64,000 nucleotides of DNA from Cavia porcellus. Its lineage: Eukaryota > Chordata > Mammalia > Rodentia > Caviidae. How positions within the stretch are numbered: the first letter of the stretch is position 1; each line of letters begins with the position of its first letter. This document shows positions 51,721-63,092 of the stretch, one piece after another. Both the position numbers and the translations under genes were made by a program. The notes under the pieces were generated by a model. That model saw only the letters and a list, made by a program, of their open reading frames with translations, was not told the DNA's origin and made no database searches. The stretch lies in the NCBI RefSeq assembly GCF_034190915.1, contig NW_026947493.1, positions 39,798,501 through 39,862,500 on the forward strand. Direction: 5' to 3'.

Positions 51721-54015
51721 TCTTCAGAGAACAGAGTCATTAGGAAAAGTATAGATACATAATAGGAAGTATAAATATCCTAGATGTCCTAAAGTCCACC
51801 TTGTACTATCTGAAACCTGGCGAACTGGAAAATACACTCACGGAAACCTATTTGAGTCTGAAGTCTTGAAAACCAGGAGCCTTAGTGCTTGAGGACAGAA
51901 GATGAATGTCCCAGCTAAATAAAATTGAATTAATTCCTTCTTTCATTGCATTTTCATTTTGTTTAGGGCTTCAATAGACTGAATAATGTCAGTTCACATT
52001 GGTGAGGTCAAATCTTTACCCAAGTTGACTCATAAAATTAACCATACACCGTAAACCCAAGAACCAATACATTTTTATGTTGCTGTTGTGAGCTGTTTAT
52101 ATACTGCATGCAAGAAAAACAGAGGTTCTGTTAGCATTCTTTTTCTATGTTAACACACACTTCTGATTTCACCTATTTTTTTCCTTATTTGCTCTTTATG
52201 TATTTCTGCATTCACTTCATTTCAGTGCTGATGCTGGTACCATTTGTTGGTACCTTATTCTCAGGCATTCTCCAGTGTTTCTACTGTCTCTGTTCTACAG
52301 CTTCCTTGGAAGGTGCAGTCGGTCCCTTGCACACTCCTAGGGCCTGCACAGCACCAATATGTTTGGGCATCTTTTAGCTATGTGTCCTGTTCCTTACAGG
52401 CTACCTACTGTCTGCCTGGGCAGTGGAGCCCACACTAGAACATTCAGAGTTTTTAATTGGCACAATAATAACTACTTCTGGTGCTGGTCCTGCAGTTGAC
52501 TCATTTAACTATTTTTTCAAGTGTGATCCACCTAGAAGTAAGGGTGCTTGCCTAGTATGCAGTAAGCCCTTGGCTAGTTGGACTGCACAGTATTGCCCAA
52601 AAAAAGTAATCAACTTAATTCCCTATCAGATACTTCTTGTGTTTCTGAGTACAGAATCAGATACATTCAGTCCTTTTGCAAACTGACTGATTGATTGTGT
52701 GTCCTGGATTGCGGACTTCCTATAGGGTTGTGGCATTTCATTCATTATCAATTCCCATTCTTATTTCAAATATTCACATATTATATTTTGACTATATAAC
52801 GATGTATTTTAAAATTTTTGCTTATATAATTACTTTACATATCAACATAAATATATTTATATGTTTAAATTTGGTTTTAAGAAATATTTTCTATAATTTT
52901 AAGGTTGGTAGAGACAGAGAAATTGTGGAATATACTTAACCCATCATGATGAAATGGCTATTTACTTATCTTTTATATTGCAATGGGTATTTTGTTTTGT
53001 GGCTTCTTTCACTTTCTTTTTGCAGCGAGGTTTCTCATACATTCATTCAGTTTTAAGTAATACAGCAGACCATGTGTGTGACTTGGACCTGGTTTATTTA
53101 TTTTTTTTTTACTTCCCTATACTTGCTTCCTTAAATGTTACACATGAGAGATAAATTTTTCAGGTCTCTGCCAGATATAATTGAAACCCACAGAAAAAGT
53201 GACCGTGGCACCTGTCTTAGTCTCGTTGCTGTGATGACTCATGAGACACACTCTACTTCCAAGATATTGAAGACTATGGCACATTTACCCTCGAGACTGT
53301 GAAAGGGTTACACTTCTCAGCACAATGCCAAAGCTTTTTCAATGTCCTCTTCAGATGTTCCCACCACTAAAATCTTAGTGTATCTGTTGTCAATTCTTTT
53401 CTCAAGATCTCTTTTTCCCCCTTTCTTTCAAAAGCCTTGTTCATTTCCTATACATTCATCCCTCTCTGGCTTACTCCCTTCTTTCATTATGCCTATTGTG
53501 TCTAATCAATCAAATTTCTGTTTTCTGTGTACTCCCAACCTATTACATATATTGGTATAGCAGCACCAATACAGAATCCTCTTTAGAAAGTAGAGAAATT
53601 CCATGGCATCTCCCATCGCAGAAGATGCTAGGACTCTATTCAGATGTGGAGTGCAGCCAGCCCATGAGCTTTGACAGAGGTGACATTTACAGTGATACCA
53701 GACGGCAAAGACAAATTGAGCTTCTTCTATTGCCTTGAGACCAATTTGTACATAGGAGGATTTAGAGTCAGTTTAGGGATCTTGGTATCAGACTCCAACT
53801 GGAAACAGTATGCAACTAAGACGTACTGATTTGTAATGGAAAACATTAATTTTAATTCTTGATGTGATCAACATAGATGATGTCCCTGTTAACAATCAGA
53901 AAGTTAACCCTACTTGCCATCACCATGATGTAAATGCAAATCTTTAGCATTGAAGTAAAAAAAGTGGTTAAGGGGGTGACGTTTGTGTCTCACAGAGTTC
54001 CATTCCATTTACTTT
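51721..54015. other. Non-coding stretch, nothing recognised
   Basis: Several short open frames, for example 52423-52686 on the + strand, show no domain I recognise. No repeat is firmly identified. Confidence 0.45.
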
Positions 54016-54017
54016 AT

Positions 54018-54184
54018 GGTCAGACATGGTGGCACATACTTGTAATCCCAGCACTTGGGAGGCTGAGGCAGTCAGATCATTGCAAGCTTGAGACCAGCCT
54101 GAGCTACATAATGATTTTGAGGCCAGCTTGAACTGCTAATGAGACTCTGTCTCAAAATAAATAAATACATAAAAACAAAAATAA
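54018..54184 (+). mobile_element. B1-type SINE
   Basis: Forward B1: GGTCAGACATGGTGGCACAT, TGTAATCCCAGCACTTGGGA, GAGACCAGCCTGAGCTACAT, a second 'gaggccagcttgaac' block and GAGACTCTGTCTCAAAATAA, followed by an AAAT-rich tail. Confidence 0.92.
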
Positions 54185-54230
54185 TACCTCAAAATATCCT
54201 GGGAGGCCTTTGGCAAGCCAATTAATTTCT

Positions 54231-54402
54231 TTTTTTTTTTTTCTTAGTGAGAGGTGAACCCAGGTTCTGTACCCCTTAGACTTTTTTATTTTGAGACAAG
54301 ATCTCAAGAAGTCATTAGTTACTCATATTGGGTTCAAACTTGAAACCTTCCTGCCTCAGGCTGGAAAAGTGTTGGGATTATAGGTATGGGTCACCACAGC
54401 TA
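54231..54402 (-). mobile_element. Composite: ID fragment joined to a degenerate B1
   Basis: A T-run with 'gtgagaggtgaacccaggttctgtacccc' (54231-54281) looks like part of a reversed ID. It is directly followed by a reversed B1-like stretch (GAGACAAGATCTCAAG ... GTGTTGGGATTATAGGTATG ... ACCACAGCT). This could be a B1-ID dimer or two insertions. Confidence 0.55.
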
Positions 54403-54545
54403 AATTACTTAATGTCTCTCAGACTTTAATTTTTCATCTATACCAAAAGGATAACATTCATAACTCCCTTAAAGCATTACTGAAACATTAATATATGTAA
54501 AGAATAGTTGGTTATTTTTCTTGGGTCCAGAAATACCTTAACAGG
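54402..54545 (+). mobile_element. MIR SINE fragment
   Basis: 'aattacttaatgtctctcagactttaatttttcatctataccaaaaggataacattcataac' followed by 'gcattactgaaacattaatatatgtaaag' follows the MIR + strand order. Confidence 0.65.
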
Positions 54546-54845
54546 TGCTCTATGATCCTCTATGATCTGATTCCTGGTAGAGTTCCACATTTTACCTTGC
54601 CACTCCCAATAAATGCTTTATATACTCGTTATAGTTAAAGCGTGAGGTAAATAAGTGGGTTTTGGGTTGCAGTGTGAGTCCTCAATCACTAAAAGTTTCA
54701 TCATCACTGTTTTATACAAATATTATACAATTTTATATAACACATTCAAGTAAACATGAAATTTAGTATCTAAGGGGTCCTGAAACCAATCTCTATTAAT
54801 ACCAAGAGAGGACGATCTACTATTGGAGTTAATTCCAGAGAAAAT

Positions 54846-55145
54846 GCAAGGGGTGATCAAAATATATGCTTAATGTTTCAATTTAAAAATTTATTACAAT
54901 AAAAGATGCAATGTCATTAATTTCCCTTAAAATACTCCCCTTTTCTTTGAACACACTTATCTAATCATTCTTATCATTTTCTGAAGCAGTTCTGGAAGAC
55001 TTCTTTTGTGAATATCTCTAGGAGATATTGTCATAAAAATGATGAAATCAAGTACCATCCAACAGAAAGGAAGGTGCATAAAAACGTGTTATGGTGTAAT
55101 CCTTATAGAATTTATTCACCAGTTCTGGCACCATGAAAATTCTGG
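54846..55145 (-). mobile_element. Possible Tc1/mariner-type DNA transposon relic
   Basis: 'aggggtgatcaaaatatatg' at the left resembles a mariner-type end, and 'cattaatttcccttaaaatactccccttttctttgaacacac...gaagcagttctggaagacttcttttg' resembles the reversed 5' end of a mariner-family transposase. No open transposase remains. Assignment is from remembered patterns. Confidence 0.4.
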
Positions 55146-55168
55146 TTCTTCCCTAAAGTCAAAATAAC

Positions 55169-55591
55169 TGTGAAAGTTGTCTTAGACACTTTGTCATTGC
55201 CAAGACAAAACTCCTGAATCAAAAGTTAAAAGAAGAAAGATTTATTTGGCTTACAGTTTGTAGAGGTTTTAATTTACAGTTGGCTGGCTTCCAGGTAGGT
55301 GGCATGACAGAGGGACATTGTACAGGAGAAACAGTTCATGGTGGGCAGAAGGTAGCAAAATAAGCAAGCCACAAGCCACAAGTAACAAGACAAGCCTCTT
55401 TCTGCCCCTCTTACATTCTAGCTAGGTTATTTGGCTTAGGGTAGGTGCCAAACCAATCGATAGATTAATTTGCTAGTCATACACCCTTAATCCTAACATC
55501 ACACATTCTAGATCTAGCCACCTTTTGCAAAAGGCTCCACCTATGAATGCATGACACTGTGAGGGGAGGGAATCTAGACACAAGCTAGACA
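55169..55591 (-). mobile_element. ERVL/MaLR-like LTR in reverse orientation
   Basis: About 423 bp, with TGT...ACA termini when read on the - strand. Its - strand sequence aligns block by block with the + strand LTRs at 48.97 and 56.66 kb, for example the reversed 'tctagatctagccacc' zone near 55508. It directly precedes + strand internal-like sequence, an orientation not expected of a normal provirus. Confidence 0.75.
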
Positions 55592-56662
55592 TTTTGAGAG
55601 AAAATTAAGTAAGATGGAATTTGGTACCAGAGAAGTAGAGTCGTTTCTGTGACCATATTTGACCATATGGTTCAGGAGCTTTTGTAACTGCTGTGTGGAA
55701 AGAGTTTGGAAAGTTTAAGAGATGCCAACAGCCCTGGAATGCCTTAGGCTGTACCTAAGGGGGAATTTTAGTCATAGCTCAGAAGTCCAGAAGGCTGATA
55801 GAAATGCTATCAGTAAACAGCAGTCTCAGGAGGTTTCTGCTGTGTAAAGGGACTGTTTTGGCTGTTGGGCTCCAGAAAGCTTGCCGGCACTTTACTTGTA
55901 TCCAGAGACTTTGCCCCACTTTGAAATTAAGGATGGCAGACTAATTAATTAGCGAAGAAACTTCAAGACAAACTAATGTTGAAGAATGGTTACTGTTACA
56001 CAGTTTTAATCATATTTATGTTAAGAATCAAGAGCAAAGAGCTCAGCACAATGATTTAAAATGTCATGAGGTTAGTCAGAAACAAAGCTCCAGTAAAACT
56101 GTGGACTGCAAGTATAGAGCAGAAGAGATCTTGATTGCTGAGAAGAAACAGAATAGAAAAGATGGCCTCATGGCATCATGTGAAATAGCAGGAATCCAGC
56201 CTTTAGAGCCGCAAAATTGCAAAAGTAGCAGACTTAGCTTTGAGAAAAGAGCCCCAGAGCACCATGTTACAGAATGGTAGTAGCCTTGAGAAGTTGTTCC
56301 TAGGGATTTGATTCATAGACATTCGACCCCTACAATCAAGAGAAAGGAAGCCTAGCTGTAGCTCCAGCTGGCAGCAGATTCAGGCCTTATCCAGGTAGTA
56401 CTGGTTTTAGTTGTATGCAGAATGCAAGAAATGTTTGCTTTAAATTTCAGAGATGCTGGGGATATAGCACCTGCCTGGCAAGTGAGAGGTCCTGAGTTAC
56501 ACTCCTGGTGCTCAAAAATGAATGAATGAATGAATGAATGAATGAATGATCTCAAGGGAGACTTTTGATCTGGACTTTTTAGCAGTGCTAACTCTTAGAG
56601 ATGGACTCAATACCTTTCACATAAAAGGAGATACATGAATCTTTGGGGGGCAAAATTCAGAA
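55592..56662 (+). mobile_element. ERVL/MaLR-like internal region, non-coding and degraded
   Basis: 'atttggtaccagagaagtagag' near 55620 resembles the primer-binding region of MaLR-type elements, which follows the 5' LTR. The next 1 kb is degenerate without any gag or pol frame. It ends with 'agcagtgctaactcttagagatgg' and a G-rich run at 56644-56650 that could be a polypurine tract, just before the 3' LTR. An ID SINE is inserted at 56451-56549. Boundaries and family are moderately sure. Confidence 0.55.
56451..56549 (+). mobile_element. Older ID-type SINE with (AATG)n tail
   Basis: 'agatgctggggatatagc', 'acctgcctggcaagtg' and 'gaggtcctgagttacactcctgg' form a tRNA-like body. The tail is (AATG)n of about 34 bp at 56516-56549. 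It interrupts the ERV-like internal region. Confidence 0.8.
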
Positions 56663-56870
56663 TGTTCTGCCTTATGTCTAGATATTCCCCCAAGGCTTCA
56701 TGCAGTCATAGGTGGGACTTTTTCAGAGATAGCTAGATCTAGAATGTGTGATTGTGGTATGAAAGGTGTTTGATTAGTAAATTAGTCCACTGGTTTGGCA
56801 TCTGACCTAAGGTGGATACCCTAGAAAGAATATAAAAGGGACAGAAAGTGCACTGAGTAAAACATGTACT
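56663..56870 (+). mobile_element. ERVL/MaLR-like LTR, 3' truncated
   Basis: Starts with TGTTCTGCCTTATGTCTAGA and continues 'aaggcttcatgcagtcataggtggg', 'agctagatctagaatgtgtga' and 'gattagtaaattagtccactgg', homologous to the other two LTRs. Homology fades after about 56870, so the 3' half is missing or highly diverged. Confidence 0.7.
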
Positions 56871-59490
56871 TAATAAAATGTGCTGAGTTACTGAAAGTCC
56901 TGGCATTTGGACTTGAACTAATGCCCAGGCCCTGACCTGTTTTATTCATTAACAAAATAGGTGGCAGATTTCATAAGAACAGGAAAATGAATTGCTGAAA
57001 CTGTTTTCCTGGCTAAATTCCAGAGCCAGTGATCATTATAATGGTAATTTTCAAATGGACAAAATTAATTCTTTAGAAAATGAAATCAATATCTGGACAA
57101 GACTTTCCATCTCAAAACACTGAGATGTATAACTCTAATCACCTGGTTTTGTTATGGGTTTGGGGGTGCTGGACTCTCACTCTAGAAGTAGTTTGTAGGT
57201 TCTTTGTGTTCTGAGCAAAGAATTGGTCAAAACAAGTGCAAAATGTAGGGAGGTTTAACTCTTACATTTATTATAGATAGGAAAACAAAGGTACTCTGTA
57301 GAGTGAGTTTGGGCCGCTTAAAAGTAAAAAAATACAAGGTGAGAACAGATCCTCTACAAGAGAATACAGTGATAATGAGCTCAATGGTGGCTTTTTGTTT
57401 CTCTCACTTCTTAGATTGATTGAGAACCAGTTCAAATTCTATAAGAACTGAAGACAGCACTCTCAGTGGGAATAAAGCTTAGAGTCACGTTGCCTTCCTG
57501 AAAAGTGCAAGTTGTGTTTACTTTCTGTTTAGTTTTTACTTTTATCTCCGACTGGTCATGTGTGCAGAAATACCATCAGTTTTAGAGAAGCTCTTCACAT
57601 GTCATTTATTGCTTTTGTAAGTATTTCCCTATTTTTAAGATGTGTTCACAATTTTTAACTTGTTTTCTACAAAAAAGTTCTGAGTGGATTGAGTTGTTAG
57701 AATAATTCCCATTTTATGAGAACAGATTTAAAGTCAGCAAGGATAAATATCAGACCCAAAGTCAAAATCGGTTCAAATTCAGGCATTTCTGTAATTAACT
57801 CATCTCTTATAACTCTATGCTATATGTTTGTTAAGTTCAAAAATCTGCCCTATCGTCTACATTAGGTATTACCACTATACCAAGCTGGTGTAGTGATTTA
57901 AATTACCACTGAGAAAATCCATAGCTACAAAGCAGGAAATAAGAGAATATGACAACTCTGACCTCAACATTAATTATGCATTAAATAGTAAGATATAGAT
58001 CAATGGGAGATCCAAAAGTGTTCATATGTGATGGATCACTCCCTGAAGTACTTGATTTCTGGTTTTGATACATTTCTTCATTTATAAATTACTTCCCTGA
58101 GAATTTGGTTTTGTGATTGACTCCCTCCAGGAAGGTGGAAGTTTGTGTGGTTTCTAGATACTGACCCAGGATATTTTATGTTTCATGATTGTTACTCAAA
58201 GCTAATGAAAATATTTGAGGCAGGAGATTTAGGGCATAGCAGTTGAACAAATGGCTGTCACCTATCAACATGGAGCTACAGGGCATTTTCAGAGCAGCTT
58301 CCAATCCCTGTACCTTGTTACCAGTCAGAGAATGCTATCTTCATTTCTTCTCACCCAGGATTAAGCAGATTTCTAATAGGACATCAGCCTGATCCGCTAT
58401 CAGCCTAGATCTGACATCAATTGGAGAGTCACAGATACAAAACACAGCTGCTCTTAATCTGTGGGCCACTGTAAGCTCTTCCAGTGGCATACTTGAACTC
58501 TGCAGAGTACTTTTCCTTCTTCTAGTTGGCCTGCATCTCACCTACAGAGCACATTTCTTTTCCTACTTTTAATAAATGCAAATGGTTGCTACCTTGTTCA
58601 CTGTCCAATTCTTTGTGCAGGACAACACAAATGTAGAAACAATCTTTAGGAGTCCACAGTACCCCTGAGCTCCAGTAGCAGGCTCAGTGGTCTCTAGGGT
58701 TCAGGGGGTTATCTAATTGTAAACATGCAAACTATCTGGGGAGGAGAGTTTGCTCATGACCCCGAGGGGTTGGTGTTAGGGCAGCTACAGTTCAAGTAAA
58801 CTTACCTGATTGAGTTTGATAAGCAGCCCTAGTTGTAGTTCAATGTGATTGTCCTTTTTGAATATAAATCAAGGTGGAAGTATTTTGAATTGTACTATGA
58901 AAGTAAATGTTTATAAAATGTACTGAATTATTCTAACTCTAACATTTCCTTAGATTTGTTTACACAGACCCAAAGAAGATACTAAGATAAAGCAAAAATA
59001 ATGAGTGAGGAAGATATATTTCATCTTAGAAGATGTTTCTCAATATTGGAAGCAGAGGTAAAGACAAAGGTAAAGAAAAAATGATTTCCTGCTACCTGGT
59101 GTGAAAACATACGTTGTGTGTTTTATGCCTGATTTAAGAAGGAATGGGGTATATTTTTTCAATTTCCTGAGATACACTAAACATATAAAATTCATTCCTT
59201 CTACTCAAAATATATTTAATTTCTATTCAACTTTTAGTATATCTGTACATAGCTGACACTTCTGTTTGAAATGAAAATTGTTTTCTATAACTTTTTTGTG
59301 TAATTTGTTCTGAAAAACGTCAATTTTGTATTATAAGGGTACAATGTTCATATTAAAAAGTATATTTAATGATGTTTATAATCTGATAAAACAAGACAAA
59401 AATATTTAAGATTATAGTTTAATGGTTTTCCAATGATTAGAATTAACCCCAAATACAATAATAACATGATTTATGCAATTTTTCTATTTT

Positions 59491-59530
<40 letters not shown>

Positions 59531-60370
59531 AATATCTGATGTTTTAAACTGTGACCTCGTGATTCTGGAATCTTGATACTTCACATGTAATCATGTAAGT
59601 TTTCTTTTAGGCATAAATTTTTAATTTACTTTTTCTCACTGCTATGCTTCGAGATTTCTTTTTCAGTCTTGAGTGTTTCTAGTAGCTTTCTTCTCTCCAG
59701 CTTCTGCACTTCTGAGACTAAGTGACTGTAATCCTTTCTCATATTGCTGCTAGTTCATCTTTTTAAAGACAATTGTGAACATGTTACAGCTCAGCAGAAA
59801 TCTTTATTAGGTGGTTTTCTTTTCATGGGAAGTCTAAACCTCCCAGAAGAATAAAAATAACAACAAGAGCTGGGTACTCTACCTAATCATCTAACAAATT
59901 TATAAAATGGGTTTTCTCATTATAGTGTACACATTATTATTTATTAATTTCAATTTTCTAAATGATTGTGATTTATTGTTTTTATGTGCATATTTGCTAT
60001 CCATATATCATATATTTGGTATAATACTTATTCAGTTCTTTTGATGGTTGCTTTTAGTTGGCAAATACCACTTTGGTGATATGACATTAAAAGTATTCCC
60101 TTTCATTAAATATCAGGAAAAGGCAAGGAAACCCATTACAACAATTCTAACCAATACTGAATTGAAATAACTTGGCAGAACTTATAAACTAACCAATCTA
60201 AACTAACTGTTTAGTTAGTATTGGTTGTTTAGTTTGGTCAATTAGTTGGATATAATATCCTGGATGTGTAACAAGGGAATGATGGGCTATTATAAGCATG
60301 TGATATAATTAGTTATGCATATGAGGAAAGTGAATCATTGTATTTCTGCATAATATGATATACTAATATC
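56871..60370. other. AT-rich non-coding stretch
   Basis: A weak reversed MIR is possible near 57700-57790. A (TA)n run lies at about 59492-59527. No gene is recognised; the - strand frame at 58341-58541 lacks support. Confidence 0.45.
59492..59527. repeat. (TA)n microsatellite
   Basis: About 36 bases of alternating AT, followed by a T-run. Confidence 0.92.
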
Positions 60371-60376
60371 ACCTCT

Positions 60377-60483
60377 AGCTGGGACTGTAGCTCGGTGGCA
60401 CAGCATTTCCTGGCAAGAAGAAGGTCCTGAGTTTGATTCCCAGTACAAACAAGCAAACAAGCAAACAACAACAACAACAAAAA
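60377..60483 (+). mobile_element. Older ID-type SINE with CAAA/AAC-rich tail
   Basis: 'agctgggactgtagctcggtggcacagc', then 'ctggcaagaagaaggtcctgagtttgattcccagtac' form the tRNA-like body with box A and box B. The tail is (CAAACAAG)n then (AAC)n. Confidence 0.85.
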
Positions 60484-60499
60484 ACCATATATGAAATCT

Positions 60500-61500
60500 A
60501 GATACATTGAAAATTTTAATCTGAAAGATAAACTTTGAAACATTTAGGAGAAATTATCAGAAATTATCTTCATAACTTTGAGGCAGAAAAATATTTCAGA
60601 TAAAAACAGGCAGTACTACTTTTCAAAATAAAAAGTGATGATTATATTTATCTTATTAAAGTAAGACTAGTTCATTTAAAGGCAACATAAAAATGTAATT
60701 CACTTAATTCACTTGGATGGCCCCTTAAAAAGCCCTACCACAAAAGCAGAAATGAAGGCACATTATTTCATTTCACTTGTAATATGGATGTAAAAATCTG
60801 GTGTAAAATATTAGAAAACTGCATTCACCAATATATTAAAAGACAAACAATCACTACTGCTTTTTGTTTGTTTTGTTTTATATTTGTTTTTTTTTTAAGA
60901 CAGGATCTCACTGTGTAGATCAAGCTGGCCTCAAATTCACTATGTAATCCTGGTGGACTCAAACTCACAGTGATCTTCCTGCCTCAGCCTCCTAAGTGCT
61001 GGAAATAGAGTAGTATACTATCATGCCTGCCTACTATTATGTTATTAAGAATTTTTTTGTGTAGCACAAGCCAACAATTTGAAAAGGTAAAAGAATACAA
61101 GATAAAAGAATTGAATACGAAGAGGAAAAATTATAATTATTTGTAGATGATGTTATTGTAGTTTTGGACAGCCTAAATTAATCATCAAAATTCAATTAGA
61201 AACAATGATAAAAGTTATTGATGTTTCTATTTTAACCCTGAAAAAAAGCAATAACAGAATCATGTCACAAATGAGATAATATAAAGAAAAATTTCTACTT
61301 ATAATATATGAACAAAGAGAAAATACTTGATTTAACAATATGGAGTATCTATAAAATTTAAACAAAAATAATGAGAATATACAAACAAAAACTTGAATAA
61401 ATGGAAATCTCTAACTCTGCATTGAATAAGAATATTCACTGTAGTAAAGATATAAATTTTCCTTACAGTAACTTAGAAGTTTAATAGAACCACATAATAA
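60500..61500 (+). mobile_element. Old L1 ORF2 fragment(s) with B1 insertion
   Basis: At 60790-60860 'aaaatattagaaaactgcattcaccaatatattaaaag' matches an L1 reverse-transcriptase segment. After the B1, 'tataattatttgtagatgatgttattgtag' near 61132 is the degenerate FADD-motif region, followed by typical downstream ORF2 blocks to about 61490. The part 60500-60720 resembles L1 ORF2 C-terminal sequence, so more than one fragment may be present. The frame is destroyed. Confidence 0.65.
60893..61032 (-). mobile_element. B1-type SINE in old L1
   Basis: Reversed B1: T-run, AAGACAGGATCTCACTGTGT, 'agctggcctcaaattcac', 'cctcagcctcctaagtgctgg' and a degenerate 'atcatgcctgcc' end. Confidence 0.88.
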
Positions 61501-61504
61501 GCTT

Positions 61505-61965
61505 ATTAACCTTGCATTAAATGTGGAAGGTCTAGTTTTTTAATCCTTTATATATTCTAGATCTTAGCCCTTCGTCTGAAGAACAGTTGGGAAAATATTT
61601 CTTTCCAGTCTGTGTGTGTTGTTTTCCCATTTTGTTGATGGTTTATTTTGTTGGGCAAAGGTCCTTTCATAGGATGAGATCCTAATTATTGATTCTTTGT
61701 ATTATTTCCCGAGCAATCAGGGTTTTTTCCCCCATAAAATCTTTGCCTACATGTATATCTTCAAGAGTTCTATCTATTTTATCAACCAAAAGATTTAGGG
61801 CTTCCGTTTTAATGTTTAGATATTTGGTCTTTTTCAATTTTAATTTAGAGTACAGTGAGAAATCTGGGCCGAAGTTTAATCTTTGGCATGTAGAAAGCCA
61901 CTTTTTTCTGCACCATTTATTAAAGAGGCTATCTTTCTTCCAATACACTTCGAGACCATACTCTT
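61505..61965 (-). mobile_element. L1 ORF2 fragment
   Basis: An open stretch of 88 codons on the - strand (61948-61682) reads KKDSLFNKWCRKKWLSTCQR, then IDRTLEDIHVGKDFMGEK, typical of the ORF2 region between reverse transcriptase and C-terminal domain. Adjoining sequence to 61505 continues as reversed L1. It lies head-to-head or tail-to-tail with the + strand fragment before it. Confidence 0.8.
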
Positions 61966-61984
61966 TTTTTTTTTTAGTTTATGA

Positions 61985-62262
61985 ACAATCGAAACTTATT
62001 TATTACAGTTATGGAGGTTGAGAAGTTCAAGTCTGAGGAGTCAGTAGAGTTAGTAACTGGTGAAGGCTCACTGTCGGCTTCATAGATGGCAACTTTTGCT
62101 GTGTCTTTGCATGGTAGAAAGAAAGAGTGATATGTCTTCACATCATGGATTAGCAAAAAAGCTCACAAGCACCCTTGGGGTCTCTTTTATAAGGGCACTA
62201 ATCCTATTCCTGAGAATATAGCCCTCATAACTGAATTAACCTCCCAAAGGCCCTGCCTCTTT
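61985..62262 (-). mobile_element. MLT1-type (ERVL-MaLR) LTR fragment
   Basis: Reversed MLT1 landmarks in order: 'ttattacagttatggaggttgagaagttcaag', 'actggtgaaggctcactgtcggcttcatagatggcaac', 'ctgtgtctttgcatgg', 'gggtctcttttataagggcactaatcc', and 'aacctcccaaaggccctgcc'. A T-run separates it from the L1 at left. Confidence 0.82.
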
Positions 62263-62699
62263 AAAGGAAAAGGAAACAACAACAACAACAACAAAACAGT
62301 CTAAGGGTACAAGTAACAGAATTAAAAAAAAATAAGAAATCACTAGTTAATAGATTACATATTGTCATCTTAGAAATAGTTGTTCAAGTTACAGGATTAA
62401 AGCATACAAAGTGGACAGTCAGACAGTAAGATTGCAAACAGTTGTGTTCAATGATCCAACAAAAACCCAGCAATATGGTCATCTAACTTAACACACCTAA
62501 ATACATTTGCAGTTGTATCCTTTAGAGCACTTTTTTTCCCTCTCTTTTTTACAACAACATTCACACATTTTGGGTTTTATTACTCCCATAGTTCTTATTA
62601 CTTTTTTTGGAAGAGAATAAAACCAAATATGACAGAACAAAGCAGTCAGTCAAAAAAAAAAAAAAAAAAAGATGGACATAGCACATAATGTAAAAACAG

Positions 62700-63060
62700 A
62701 ATACAAGGTAATCAACAATGGTTACCATAATGCCTCTTGCTACCTTAAAAAGAATTGCCTATATCATTAGGTATAATAAAATTGAACAAAACAGTACAGA
62801 ACAAGACCAGTAAAACCTAAACATGAGAGACATTACTTGACTTCAAAAGAAGATAATAGTCAAACCAGAATGGGCGTCATAGTGAATCTTATTGCCTTCA
62901 AAGCATTTGCTACATCCTCAAACTTGATACTATCAAACAGAACAGAACAGAGTAAAATCAGTCAACACAAGATGGTGGGAGCAATACAGGGCCTCAAATC
63001 AAGTTACTGGAAATCAAAAAAGTTGCTATAATATATCATGCTAATTTTGTTTGATTTTTC
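62700..63060 (-). repeat. Extra copies of the ~145-bp L1 3'UTR unit beyond the L1 end
   Basis: Two units at about 62715-62860 and 62865-63000 show, on the + strand, the order CAATGGTTACCATAATGCCT, 'ctaccttaaaaag', 'atatcattaggtataataaaat', 'ccagtaaaac' and 'gacttcaaaag'. These match the reversed units of the L1 3'UTR at 15.5-16.0 kb. They lie on the far side of the T-run marking the end of the adjacent L1, so they come from another copy or an extended array. Weaker likeness may extend left to about 62330. Confidence 0.6.
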
Positions 63061-63092
63061 CCTTAAAAAATAATAATAATAAATAAATAAGT

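Noticed and set aside
52423..52686. Open frame with CXXC-like pair (CLVCSKPL...YCPKK)
   Set aside because: A lone short frame without flanking splice sites or family resemblance; two cysteines are not enough for a zinc-finger call.
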